Origin: Quillaja saponaria
Lineage: Eukaryota; Streptophyta; Magnoliopsida; Fabales; Quillajaceae
Direction of reading: 5' to 3'
Assembly (NCBI GenBank): GCA_029379385.1
Contig: CM055613.1
Location: forward strand, 12,666,001 to 12,730,000
DNA: 64,000 nucleotides
Shown: positions 48,400-61,151 of the stretch, piece after piece
Position numbering within the stretch: the stretch's first letter is position 1
Layout of the letters: the number at the start of each line of letters is the position of its first letter
The notes under the pieces: generated by a model
Seen by the model: the letters and a program-made list of their open reading frames with translations, nothing else
The model's database searches: none
What the model was told of the DNA's origin: nothing
Made by a program: the position numbers and the translations under genes

Positions 48400-51300
48400 T
48401 TAAGTCACAGCCTTAAATTCTCTGGGCCTGGAGTTTAAATATGCAGTTCGAGCTGCTTCACTTTTTTGTCTAATATCTTCATACATTTTCAATGATGCCT
48501 CAGAAAATTTAGTCAGTCGATCAAGAACCTTAGTCAAACTGGTATGTATGCAGCACAAATTTGCAGAGTCACTGTCCTTGTCCTCATCATTCTTCTCATC
48601 AGCTGAATTTTGTTTCTTCTGAATTTGTTCTGCTCGTTGCTCTATCAAATGGTGCAAGTCAGATAAAAAGGATTTGATTGCATGACTTAGTTCATCAGAT
48701 GGCAGAGCTTTAATCCCAGCAGACCAGTCACGGCAAAGAACAAATATGGGTGGGGCCAGAGCTCGACGAGGGGAGAAGGGCCTTCGGTTCTTGGAACGCT
48801 CCTGTGGTTGGGTTATGCAGTTTTGCTGCCAACCATTAAGAGCTCCCACATATGATGCGTGGCTGTTAATCCACCTTGCAAAGCTCAAGCCAAAGCACTC
48901 AATCTCTTGCTGCAATTGATTCAGAATCTCCCTGTGAATATCTCCTGGCAATGTTCCTGTTGAGCTGCTTGAGTGGTATGCCAATGAGATCGTGATATAT
49001 TGTGCATGATGGCATTCAAGCATGGCCTTCCACATCCGGACCAACCTGCATAGAATATTATAGGCTGTTAAGACTATTTTGATTTAACACTCAGTTATCA
49101 TTTAATGAAGCTAAACAGCTACAAGAAAATCTCAAACATCAGATTGGCTAGATACATGGAAGGTTGGAACTCTAGATCTTAACTTACCCCTGAGTTAATT
49201 CTACAAGTTGGGGATGCAACTCTTCATCCCTCATTCTCTCAATTCGTTTAGATATTGAATCAACAGAATGAATTGCCACCTTTATTCGTGAATGTAGATC
49301 CTTTACTGCTGACCGAGTCTTGTCAATCACTTGAGCACTTTGATCTTTCGCAAACTGGTGCCTTAGCTGGTCACACTTTCGATCATACTCCTTCCTGACG
49401 TATTCACTGGCCTACACATTGCCAAGTAGTGAGTAAGTCAAAGGACCAAGGAATGTGAACTGTACACATAAAGGCAACTTCAAACTTAGCAACAGATGAG
49501 TCGGTTTGTTAATGACATTAATTATTGTAAGGAGTTAGAGACCAGTCAACAGATAAATTTTAAGATTCCTCATTCCTTACAACTTCATGAATGCACTCAA
49601 AGGAAATAGACTCTGTTTCTCACTCACCCTGAAGATATTTTATATATAGATAACTCGTATATCTCCCATTTCCTCATTTCTTTAGCCCTGAAAACTAATT
49701 CAGGAAATAAAACCATATTTAAAACTTAAGACCTTAATGTCTTCAAACAAATACCTTCACTTCGTCATAGAGTTTTCTCTCCCATGCATACATTCTGTCC
49801 AGGGTGGAAGAGTGGCTTCCAGCGATCATGCAAAATTCTTCAATAAAGTCACTTCCACTGTCATCAATGTCTTCTTTTGATGTTGCAGCCAAAGCATTCC
49901 TTGATGAAGATGATTGCGACGATGCTGTTCGTTTCCAGGTAATTACTTCTGTTGCATGTTGTGAAGGTTCTACGTAAACATTGAAAACTTATGGAAACAC
50001 TCCCTGGGAGAGAGGAGGGGGGGGGGGGGGGGGGGGGGGGGGGCCGCAGGCACACACAATGAAAAGGAAGTGCAAGCAGAGCTCAACAGAAGAAGAACCC
50101 ATTTATGATTATGAAAATTAGCAGAAGATGAACCAAAAGATCTAGTAGGCTATGAGGCTTCTAACTATTAGAAAAAGCTCTGTTGCTATTCTTGAACTGG
50201 TAACAAGCTATAAAACACTTTGAACGTCTCTTAGGAAACAAAATACCTTCACTCTGGACAACTTTTTGTTATGCACATAATATTATACAATCCTTAAAAG
50301 AACATTTAGATTTAATAGATAATAGAATATTACACATTTCAACAAGCACTTTAGCTTCTATAGGCAGCAAATACAATATAGACCAGGCAATCCAGAGACT
50401 AGCACTGCGAGAAGTATATACCATATCCATGAATCCTCAATTAAGTTTGAAATAAAAATGGCATAACAGTGAAAGATGCAAGTATTCATAGCTAAACCAT
50501 AATATTGAGACACAAATCAGTTACGAGACTGGTCAGTACTATTCAGAGTTGAGGAAACTTACCATTGGAAACAAGTGTTGTCTTCCCACCACAACAAGCA
50601 AGCTGGAAAGCTGAGAACAAAGCCAAGGTAGATGACTTCCCTACAAGAGTTTAGTTGTCAAAGAAAGCTTGTGGAGGTAACTCACTAATTAAAGACTTGT
50701 GATGCTAGACAATATAGAATTCATATTCATTTATCAGCTAAATCATAAGAGAAAATCTTTCAATAAATACGCGATAACATTCATTAAGGGGCCAGGTGGG
50801 AAAGAACAATCATAAGATACCTTTTGCCTCAGAATATCCAACATTGATTTTGTTTGCCTCTAGCATCCTGGAGACCTCCCTACCAGCTTCAGACGCTCGG
50901 AGGAATCTATGCTCTATATCCTTTATACTTGAAAGAAAATCTTTAGCTCTGTGTGTAATGAACTCTGAAGGGTCTTCCCTTTCTGTGCATGCATTTTTCC
51001 CAGCTGGAGTCTTGTCCCTCTTTGAGCTGGTTTGTTCAATAGCAGCTTTGCCTGTCAACGTCTCAGATAAACGTTTGGTATTATTTTCACTATGATCAAT
51101 TGCTTGGTGATAAACTTGTCCTCCTGAGGACTGGTCTTTCAGACTCGCAGATTGACTGCTAGTGTTACTTTGTGCTGCTGCATTGCTGGAATTTAAAGTA
51201 TCCCCTTGCTCCAACTTGGGCCTTACGGATTCCCCATACTGCTCATTAGATGCATTTAAACCAACTTTTGCCCATTTCCCCCTTGCCGCTGCAATGGCAC

Positions 51301-51878
51301 TACCATCATTACATTCTCCCTTGAGCTGTTTCCACTGTTCGGCATTGTCAAAACTTGTATCAAACCCATTATGCCCCACAAACCTGAAGCTCTCACTCTC
51401 ATCGCAAGGGTCAAAGAAATCCCAAGATGAACCAAAGCCCGGAGGAGGTGGGGGTGGTGGCATTTGGATTGCCATGGAATCCTCCTCTATAAAACTATTG
51501 TTACAGGGATTGACTTTGACAGTCACAGCGGTACTACCTTCTGATCGCATATAACTCAAAGTGGCCATAGGTGGTGAAAGGGGACTTTCATTGTGCAATG
51601 GTGAGTCCGAAACTTCTGCAACATGCGAAGGGGATGGGGATGGGTACGAGGAGTGTGATGGGGTTTTGTCTGAAATTGACTGAGACAATTCTATCAACAC
51701 CTCGGCCTCCGCGTATCGCCTAAGAGCAATGCCGATGTTGCGAAGCTGACTGAATGTAAGAGACGTGAGAAGCTGCTAGGGCATACCTCGAATCAATCGC
51801 CTGCTTGATGAATCGCTTCCGTTCTCTGCAGAGACGCAAAGCTTCGTTTTTCTCAGATTTTGAGTTCGCACAACCCAT
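48400..51878 (-). CDS. DUF630/DUF632 protein (NRG2-like), one frameshift in exon 1
   Basis: Five exons: 51878-50821, 50640-50563, 49969-49755, 49411-49188 and 49045-48400. They total 2221 bases, one more than a multiple of three, which matches a single extra base near 51745-51751. The reading frame breaks after SYIQS and resumes at NIGIALRRYAEAEVLIE. With the extra base discounted the protein is 739 residues. It starts MGCANSK, a myristoylation (Gly2) and palmitoylation (Cys3) signal. DUF630 follows (NEALRLCRERKRFIKQAID), then a Pro-run and acidic middle (MPPPPPPPGFGSS), then DUF632 from about residue 320 (FLSSIKDIEHRFLRASEAG, GKSSTLALFS, YAWERKLYDEVK, WKAMLECHHAQY). The family includes Arabidopsis NRG2, a nitrate-response regulator that partners NLP7. 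Older annotations call these bZIP factors, which the sequence does not support. Either a pseudogene or an assembly error. Confidence 0.88.
50017..50043. repeat. 27-base poly-G run in an intron of the DUF630/632 gene
   Basis: An uninterrupted G tract on the plus strand reads as poly-C in the transcript, 48 bases upstream of the exon-3 acceptor at 49969. Such long G runs are rare in AT-rich plant DNA and are also prone to sequencing-length error. Confidence 0.9.
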
Positions 51879-54800
51879 TTTTCCTGGAAAATTTTGATGA
51901 CCCAAGTTCATGAAATTACATGCATTTCCTTAAATCCAACAAGATATATTGGAAAATCTAGCTTCAACATCCGCAATTTGTAACTTCTACAAAAATCTGC
52001 TTGCTGCCCATTTCAGAAAGCCAGTACATAGTCCACAAAGTTTTATCTTTTAGGACTACTAAAACCCTGCTAACCAAACCAAGAGATGGAGGAAATAGAA
52101 GAATAATGCAAATCAATATTCCTTCTTTCCTTTGTACCCACTACTTCAAAAACCTAACAGATGAAAACAGAGCTAAAAGGTCGAGCAAAGGAGAAAGCTG
52201 GGTTCAGGAAAGTGACAAGAAGAGTTGATGAAAATGAAAGCAAACCTTTGTTACCTAGTTGGAGTTACTACTAGGCTAAGCTCAGTGGTTCACACAGCTG
52301 AGCTGAAACAGAGGAATAGTTGTTTTCGAGAAGGAAAGACAGTAAGAAGGAAGAGCAAGCAAAAAGGGGAGTTGGTGACTTATTAAATGAATCCATCAAC
52401 GGAAACCTGAATAGATTGAGGCATTGAATTGTACCTGAGCGTATCAGTGTCCTTTTAGGGTGTCTGAGACACAGATTGGCATAGACCAGACCAGAGATGG
52501 TGAGGTGAGGGAAAAACTGAAATAATGAAAAAGAAATATGACAAGGCAGAATGGGAGAAGCTCCTCCTATAGAGAGAGGAATCTGCTACAGTTAATACGA
52601 CTAAAGAAATAGAACCTCGGTTTGTGTGTTTTATTTCTTCACTAATTCAATCTCATTTCATACACTAAGCAAAAGTGAAAGCAATAATAGTATATAGAAC
52701 TAAGTAGTACTGTTGGCAAGAGAGAACAAAAAAAGAGAGAAACCGCTAAATCCCAATCTCCCGCTCCATAAATTGACAAACTCACCCCACTCTTTCTCTC
52801 TCCAAATTTTTTCTCTGGTTTGGTGCATACAGACTACACAGCAGCAGACACCATTGCAAAGGAGGACGTTTGAGCATTAAAAAAACAGAAAAAACTTTCC
52901 ATTGTGAATTTGGATCATGGGTGTGATCTAAATAAAGGATTTCATTTTTCTTCTTTATAAAATGTATCTAATTATAAAAATAAATTGCTCCTTAATTAAC
53001 AAATTATTCTTCTGTTATTAAAAAAAAAAGAGAGGAAACGGATCCTTACTACAGAGAATAATTTATTTTAAATTGAAGAAATAATTTTTTTTTTTTTTGG
53101 TAATCAGATATATTTTAAGACGGAGTATATAAAAACGTTAATTTAAAACAACTAATCGCCCTTACTACTGAGAGTATCCAAATACTAAAAATATCTAGAG
53201 AGCACAGAGTAACCTTGTCAGGAAGAAAGAATATGTTTTTATTGGAAAAGGTGCTCACATGACGGAATTGCCCTCTAATTTTTCCATGGAGAAGTTCTAA
53301 TGTCTCCTTCAAAGCGCAATTTGATACTTAAACAAAATAATAGTTCTTCTATTAATTAATTCTAAATGGATTGTAGAATCCAGAATGTCGTCTGGGGAAT
53401 TGATGGCCTGTGGCTGTGGGTGCTTTCTGCCCCCAAATAACTGCATTATTGCTCTATTTTGCAGCAAACAATGGTGGTAAAAGGCCCCATTTTCATCAAC
53501 ATGTCATGAACGCACTAACTGAATATTCTTTTCTTTCTTTATTTCCTCTTTTACCCCTTTTGAGTGCACTTGGATAGGTGTCCTATAAAAGTGAAAAATG
53601 AAAGCATTAAATTTTCTTTATGAAAATGTAAGTACGGCACCCAAGAGTTACCAAACTCTCAATTTTAAATGAACATTTCTTAAGCATCCACTAGACCAAT
53701 CTTAAACACAAATTTTATACTTTTCATTGGTGTGAATAGTTTATTTTGGACCAGTCGAAAAAGATAAATTAGTGAAGATAAGTGTAAATGATAAAGTTTG
53801 TGATTTTTTACAAAATTCATGGTTTATTAGGCAATATTGATGTGATTTGGATAAATAGATCAATTCTTTTCTAAAAGTTAAAAAGTGATAGCTACGATCA
53901 ACAATTGCTTTTTCAAAGTTTGACTAACTATTCAGTTAAAGTAAAATTACATTTTCCATTTGGGTCTAAAACATTTCAAAGATACTTGCACTTAATAGTG
54001 TCAATGAAAGTGATTCGTTTCGCTACATCTGGTTTTGGATGAGTTGTTGGACTTTGGAGTCACTGGCATGGCCTCCTTGTGTTCTATTAATATGTCATGA
54101 TTTTCATCTCCCTAATGAATCAAAATTTGTTCTCTGCTTGAAGTAATCTAGGCTGTGGCCTATATTGTTTCAGATTTTTTTGCTTGGTGGGTTCAGAGCC
54201 ACTTCTGACCTCACCTATGTTTGCTTCTTGATTGGCATTTATCTATCATTTACAGTCACCCAGAAAACAAATGGGCTTTTGGATAGTAAGTCTGAATTAA
54301 ACATTGAAGACACTCCTGCTTACATGTATTTTTGCCCCCAATTATGGAATTTTTGGATTTGGAACATTGGCTTATGATCTAACTAAGGTTTTTGGCACCT
54401 TGGTGAGACAGCGGTGATATCCTACCCTTTACTTGGAAGTGATTAGGTAGTTATGGCTCAATCTAATATTTCAAGAGATTCTTCTCTTAACAAAAAGAAC
54501 TTGGGCCATGTTTGGAAATTTGAAGAAAAATGAGAGTACACAAGTAGTAAGAATATTTGGTATGTTTTAAATAGAGGGCCTGACAAATAGTATTTTTTTT
54601 TTCATAGTTGCATGTTAGTCAGAAATAAGATAATAACGTGACTCATAATATTTTTTGTTAATGAATAAAAAACTACAATATTACATATGCATTTTCCTTT
54701 ATTTGTAAGAGACATTTAGAAAAATATTAGTTTTATTTTTGAAAGTTAATCAATTTTGTTGAGGTATATGCAAGTATGGTGTATATAAATAGAGTACCTT

Positions 54801-55807
54801 GCTAGCATGCATGTTGCATTTCAGAAATTGATGGAAATGACGTTCCTTTGCGATTTAGTATATTATTTATTTATTTTGTTTAGCAATATCATTCAAGAGG
54901 ATTAGTCAAAGAAAATTTACGAGAAAATCGATTAATTATTTTTTTAAGCCTATTAAAAATAAATTATTCATGTCGAAATTAGATAATTTAAAATTAATAA
55001 TATAAATCATAATTTTTTAATTACTAGGCTAATCCTTAGAGTTATTGGACATTGTTTTATGACATGGAAACTAGACACCCTCATACCATGTGTCCCACAT
55101 GCATGCAACACGAATTTATGCAAAATCCTCTCAGTCACGCCTCTGACCTGACCTCAATTGCATTACCTTCAAATGGCACGCAACCAAATTCCTCAATTTC
55201 CTGAACACAATAATCTGATATCGCCTACGCAGCTCTCAAAATTTAGCTCAACTTCAAGTCTTCAACATCATCCTCATCACCTCGTTAATGGTTACCTTGT
55301 CCTCTCATGCCTTATTCAAATTTATTATTTTATAGATTTTTGTTAATGAATATCCAAAAAACATTTGATAGTATGTCTACAAAAATGCAAAACCCGGTAT
55401 AATTTATTTTTAAAAAATAAACAATATTCATTTGTAGGCATATTATCTTGAGTCCGATGGAATAGATAAACCATTTTAAATATTGAAAAATTTTCAAAAA
55501 CAAAAATTTATATATTAAATAACATTAAAATTATAGTCAACTATCATAACAAAAATTACAAATTTTTTATTTATAAAACCTTTAACATGTGACATAATTA
55601 GAAAATTCCTTATTTTAAATCTTACCCTTCACAATTTTACCCAATTCCTGATCACCGTCATTGCAGAAGGTTCTTGGACTAGATAGTACTAGTATTATTA
55701 ATACTAGCTATGTGACAACCTTATTGCTATGTGCTACCCTCACGTTTGCATGTTTGTCTTGTTTTTTCAGACGTTTAGTTAACTTTTGTGGCTGCAAAAA
55801 ACAAAAA
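51879..55807. other. Leader of the DUF630/632 gene, then intergenic
   Basis: 51.88 to about 52.9 kb is probably the long 5' leader and promoter of the minus-strand gene, with purine-rich GGAAGAG stretches and possible leader introns. 52.9-55.8 kb is AT-rich with no recognised gene. A 62-codon ORF near 55158 has no family resemblance. Confidence 0.4.
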
Positions 55808-57341
55808 ATGGTGAAATTCCATGGAGAAATTGAATTTGATCATAATCCATTCATGAGTATTGCTGGTCCTGGAGAACAATTAGTTGAAGAAGATGATGAT
55901 GATGAAGGGGAAGAAATCAGCTTAGACCAACTCGAAGCGTATGTGGAAGGACAGAATGCGATTAGAGAAGCTCAAGGAAAAATGTGATAAAGATGCTGAT
56001 GATAATGAGAATCAAACACCGGCGAAACGAGAGGCGTCACTGCACAAGAAGATGTCAAGAGCACAAGATTCAATCCTCAAGTACCTGGTGCAGATAGTGG
56101 AATTAGTTTGCAAAGCTCAAGGTTTTGTTTATGGGATTGTCCCGGAAAAAGGAAAGCCGGTCACTGGATCGTCAGATAGTTTGAGGGAATGGTGGAAAGA
56201 AGATGTGCATTTTGATCAAAATGCTCCATTCGCCATATCCAAATACTTGCCAAAACTACTTGATGAAAAAGGTGAGTTGGATCCAACTTCTTGTATGTAT
56301 CTCCTTCAGGAATTGCAGGACACTACTTTGGGTTCTCTGCTTTCAGCTCTAATGCAACACTGTATTCCTCCCCAGAGGAAGTACCTTTGGAAAGGGGATT
56401 AGCCCCTCCATGGTGGCCAACAGGGACAGAACTTTGGTGGGGTGAACAAGGGTTAGCACAAGAACATGGTCCACCTCCCTATAAGAAGCCTGATGATCTT
56501 AACAAGGCTTGGAAAGTTAGTGTCTTGGCTGCAGTCATCAAACGTATGTCTCCTAATTTGCATAAGATGAGAAGGCTGGCTAGACAGTCTAAGTACTTGC
56601 AAGATAAGATGACAGCAAAAGAGAGTGCAACTTGGTCCAAAGTGGTGAATCAAGAGGAAGCAATTCTAACATTGACTGACAAGTGCTTGAAAATCGCAGA
56701 CCTATCAAGCGAACATAATGATGATCATGAGAAAGCGCAAGTGGAAAATGCAGATGCAGCAGGTGTTTCAAAGGTTACTGGTACAGCTCTTGTTTCCAGT
56801 AAAGGCAAATTTTCCGGTAGTGGTCACAGCGAGAAGAGTAAGTGTGTGTTTGAAGAAGATCAAAATACTATTGTGGATAAGCTATATGCTTGCCAAAACA
56901 CAGTGCTCACGAAGTGAAATGGCTCTTGGTTTTGTGGACAAGAACTCAAGGGACAGACCACGAACCACACTGTGCTTATCACATTCATCGTGATGATGGT
57001 GGGAGCTGTATAATCCTAGCTTGTACAATTACACATCAAATAATCCACAAATGACAAGTCTATCAGCTCCAGATTGGTTTGATATAGAGCTAGCAAGGGA
57101 GGATAATGAGAATGGGGGGACACATAGTCTGAGTGAGGCAGCAGGAGAGGTTTCCAACAGTACTGTAGAAGACTATGCAGGCTATTGGGGAGGCGAGATG
57201 GGAGCTGACCTTGCACAGGATGGAGCATATCAGATGGAACGAGAAAACATGGTGAATCTAAATCCATTCCAAGATCAAGAAACCGCAACGTCTATTGGGG
57301 ATCTAGGATTTGACATCCATTTCTGCTCTGGATATGATTAA
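55808..57341 (+). pseudogene. EIN3-like (EIL) transcription factor with five frameshifts
   Basis: EIN3/EIL proteins are the master transcription factors of ethylene signalling (EIL3 of sulphur starvation). This locus is one exon, as is usual for the coding part. Visible in order: an acidic N-terminus (VEEDDDDEGEE) and ISLDQLE; then [47 protein letters not shown] and [12 protein letters not shown]; then [49 protein letters not shown] and [16 protein letters not shown]. The C-terminus keeps GFVDKNSR and DHEPHCAYH. Frame changes occur near 55937, 56384, 56900, 56950 and 57013, while no nonsense codon interrupts the blocks between them. The DNA-binding core is broken twice (55937 and 56384). The spared blocks suggest recent decay or indel errors in the assembly; five in 1.5 kb, against none in the neighbouring ACX3, favours real decay. 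Confidence 0.87.
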
Positions 57342-57798
57342 ACCAAAAAGCTTGGATTTTTAAGATCCTTCATCGTTCTTATACAGCACAAAATTAGCTT
57401 TCAATTAGTAAGTTTAAACTGAATATTGATCAGGAGAGATTTATTAAGTAATGCGCCTGATGTAGCTAAAGAACAACTTTATTGGTGCAAATATAGTATT
57501 TTCTGCTTTCCTCCTTTGTTTTCAGTTTTGGGTTCTGATGGGGACAAACTCAAGATTTATTTACATTATCTGTATCATGTAACAACAATATATACACTCA
57601 TACATACAAGATAATGCAACGCAGACTAGTTGTTTTATCTTGTTTAGCTTCTAGAGAGCTAACAAGTTAGAGGGAAACTTAGAATTTAGTTGGAGGGAAA
57701 AATTGGGGAAGATAGGCTGGTAGGTATGATAACAAATTCTTTCTAAGCATCCTAATGAAATACCACTATACAAGTTAAATTTGATCTTTACATTTACT

Positions 57799-60700
57799 TT
57801 AAAATTCATAGAAGCTGTGCCTTTGAGGTATGCAGTCTTCATATTGAAGTGTAGGTGTGGCATAGGAATACCCTTTCCTGAACCTTGTGTTTCTGCTCCT
57901 TACTTTCACATCCACCAAAAACACAGCACAAACAGGTCTGTGGTCAGAAAATCTTGATTCTCCCCGAATATACGATAATTGTTCAATGCCATTGCCATGC
58001 CATAGTATTCTATCACACCTAATCCATATTTTGTCTTAAAACTGTCAATGCTATCAGTTACACACAAACATAAATATTTAATTCAATCTGATCATATTAA
58101 TAACAGAGAAATTAGTACCAAGCAGGAGTCCGGCGGTTCTTCCTTGATTTGACTGTTTCTCCCGCATAAGAGTCTGAATTATGTGAATACTTGTAAGTAG
58201 GGGCAAAGAGGATCCTTCCCTCACTGAACCCATTAAATACTCTTCCTGCTTCTCTCTCTATATTCAACTGTACTCAATTGTCAATTACATGTCATATATG
58301 AGACTGAATACAACAAAGAAACATGATTTTATCTTCTGTGTTCAATAAATAGTTAAATATATCAAAGCAACAAACCTGATCCTTCTTCAGCAAGGTGTCC
58401 CAGTCATTGTCTTCCAACAAATCCCTTGTTTCGTTGTAACTTAAAGCAACCCGGTAATTCAAATCTCCAAGCCATAAAATTCGACTGAACAGTTTTTTTT
58501 TTTTTTTTTTAAAAGTATAAGATGTAAAGGCAGGGGAAAGGCATGTGCCTATATGGTTATATATATAAGATATACAGTGGAACAAATTAACTTACTCATG
58601 GCCAATTATTCTCTCCGGCACTCGATTAGATAAGTTCTTGCAAATTTTAGGAAATTGTGCACTTTTGAGGATCTCTGCCACATCAGCATTCCTCTTCAGC
58701 TCATCGCCTTCCTTCTCCCCAGAAGCCAAATGACTGCAAACAAAGCAAAAGCTTGTTTGATGCAATGTCATGCTGATTGATATACATCCCTGTAGTGAAA
58801 CAGTCCCATATGAATCATTTTAAGATATTACATGGAAGAAAAAGGTAGTAATTTATTCAGTAATAGGCTGACTCAAGGGCCATATTAATCAATTTCTCAA
58901 TTGTCTCCTTTGAACTATTAGCTGCAATATGAGAATGAGGAGGTTCCAACTAAACTATCAACCTGATTACCTTGTTTCCAAGACAACCCAATATTCCTCT
59001 TCCCACAGAAGAGACTCTAAGGTGGCCAATGTGTGGCACTAACTCCTTCCTAGTCCATATTGAGAGGAAAATCCCTACCATCTTCTTGCTTGCTATAAGT
59101 CGGTAATTCATCTGGCTCGGCAAAGAATCAATCTCTGCAATTGAAAGGAAGTCATCCACACTACTATTGCGATTAATTTGAGAAATTAATTGATTTGAGG
59201 GGTCATCAAGCTTTCTTGTCATCCTGCTTTCTCTGGAAAGAGAATCAATAGGACAATTGCATGACTTGAGGAGTCTGCCATCCGCCCTGAAACTTCTACT
59301 GAGGACTTTGAGAGAAGGCTTATGAAAAAAATGAAGGCTTCCTGGGGATTTTGACTCCTTTAAGTTGTTATTATGGTTTGAGGTTTGAGAACCATGCCCT
59401 GAATCAGAAGAAGAGTCCACTGGCATCATTATGTGGTTTATTAAGTGCCTCACTTATAAGAGCCAACCATTTCGCGGCAGGTTCATTGTCTTCAATTACT
59501 AGAACGTTTCCGGCACTTAAAGGAACAATTTCCTGAAACCTGAAGATAAAAGAGTCTTACACAAGAAACAACTTTGATTAAAAACTATACTACTAAAGCA
59601 AACAATGAGTAAAGTGCCTTTCCTAACCAAAATTTAAAAATCACATGCCCTATTTAGATTTCTTGCATGATTGTTTTGCTAGCACCGCACAGATTGTCAA
59701 CAGTATTGATGAAAATGTTAACCTTAAAACCAGTGTTAGGAAGTCCGCTTAGTTCATAAGGTTGAAACCAACATAAATATAGCTAAGGTTCACACAGAAT
59801 GCAAAACTTTGACATTATCATACTTCATACCCCAGAACATATATGTCTGCCGAGCCCTCCACCAACAAGAAATCTTCAAGGTTGAGGCCTGTGTTGGGTG
59901 TTTTGCCCCCCACATTCCATGTTGCAACAAATACCCTTCAACCACCATGATAAAAATAAAGCCATACTAGTATATTACACAAGATAGAGCCTGATAATTA
60001 TAAGCAACAAATTAAAATGAATCACATGAAGATGCTGAAAGATATGAAGAAATTGTACCGCAAATATTGGGTTTCAGTTGCTGGTGCCATAGACTGCTCA
60101 AAGTTGGACAGGTTTAAGCTTTTGATCCCCGAACTAGTCTGTCTTTCTGGGAGTAGACAAGAAATTAGCAGCATGGTTTACCTTCATTTTTTTTTTTTTT
60201 TTTTTTTTTCCTTTTTCATGTGTGTGTGTGTGTGTGATTCTTTTATTGTGATGATCATGTATCCAAAAGTCTTTAATTGACAAATCTATGAGATGAAAAG
60301 AACTGACGGTCAACATCAAGCATGACAAAATTTCATCTTCCTTCCTCCATTGTGTTCCTCCACTTATTTAGAGATATATGTGTGAGGACTAATCAAAATT
60401 CATAATTGTTAGGTAAGCTACCATAATAATACAGGAAAATATAAGTGAGATTGTCTTCATATCGATGACTTCGTGGTTTGGTTCAATTAATTGTCTTCAG
60501 AATCAAGTATTATTGATCACGGAACACTAATTAAACCTAAACCCACAGAATTGGATCTTAATGCATATCATTTAGTATAATTAACATGTTTAAAATCACA
60601 TATTTTTTCCAATTGCAATTTGCAACTAATATCCATACCCGAGAAATTTTTTCTCATAACAGGGGATTCCTCCAAGAAAGCGTTTCTCCTTGCTGCAATC

Positions 60701-61151
60701 TTTTTCTCCAAATCTTACAATCAAAATATTACGAGCAAAAGTTAAAACATAAAACTAAATTATAAACCTGAAATTGAAGTGGGACTTGCAGAACAAAGAA
60801 AAAGGAATGGATACCATCATACCATGAGCAAATCCATCTCCTTCTGTTTTAAACACATCCTCATCTGACCCTCCTCGCCCATTTCTCTTTGATCCAAAAA
60901 TCCCTGGAATAATATACTTCAAACCCAGAAACCCAGATACATGGATACAACATTAGATGAAAAATGCAATACGAAATTGAATTAAACCAAAATGAAAAAG
61001 AAAAACCAACAGTATATCCTATTACCGTCTTTTTCCTCTCATTTTTTACAGAATCTTCAGGGCTGGTGGTTTTACTTTTATTGCTTGAGGTGGGGGATTT
61101 GGCTTCGGTCATTTCAGATTTTGAACTCCCCGCAATGACGAACACATTCAT
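57799..61151 (-). CDS. Type I inositol polyphosphate 5-phosphatase, one frameshift
   Basis: Removes the 5-phosphate from inositol polyphosphates and phosphoinositides. Ten exons: 61151-61026, 60916-60823, 60713-60639, 60146-60059, 59935-59831, 59539-58971, 58789-58596, 58484-58376, 58267-58119 and 58018-57799. They total 1729 bases, one above a multiple of three. That matches a single frame change near 59421-59428 in exon 6, between [12 protein letters not shown] and DSSSDSGHG. Discounting it gives 575 residues. The catalytic domain starts near residue 129: [74 protein letters not shown] and [10 protein letters not shown], all the expected active-site motifs. The start could instead be the ATG at 61112 (MTEAKSP). 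The break lies in a variable insert, so a truncated protein would lack the active site. Assembly error is possible. Confidence 0.9.
60188..60236. repeat. Poly-T followed by (TG)n in a 5-phosphatase intron boundary region
   Basis: About 20 T then a C-T stretch and about nine TG units, just upstream of exon 4 in transcript order. It is a likely length-variable microsatellite. Confidence 0.85.

Noticed and set aside
55158..55346. 62-codon ORF before the EIN3-like locus
   Set aside because: No homology recognised; it is not in frame with and not needed by the EIN3-like gene.
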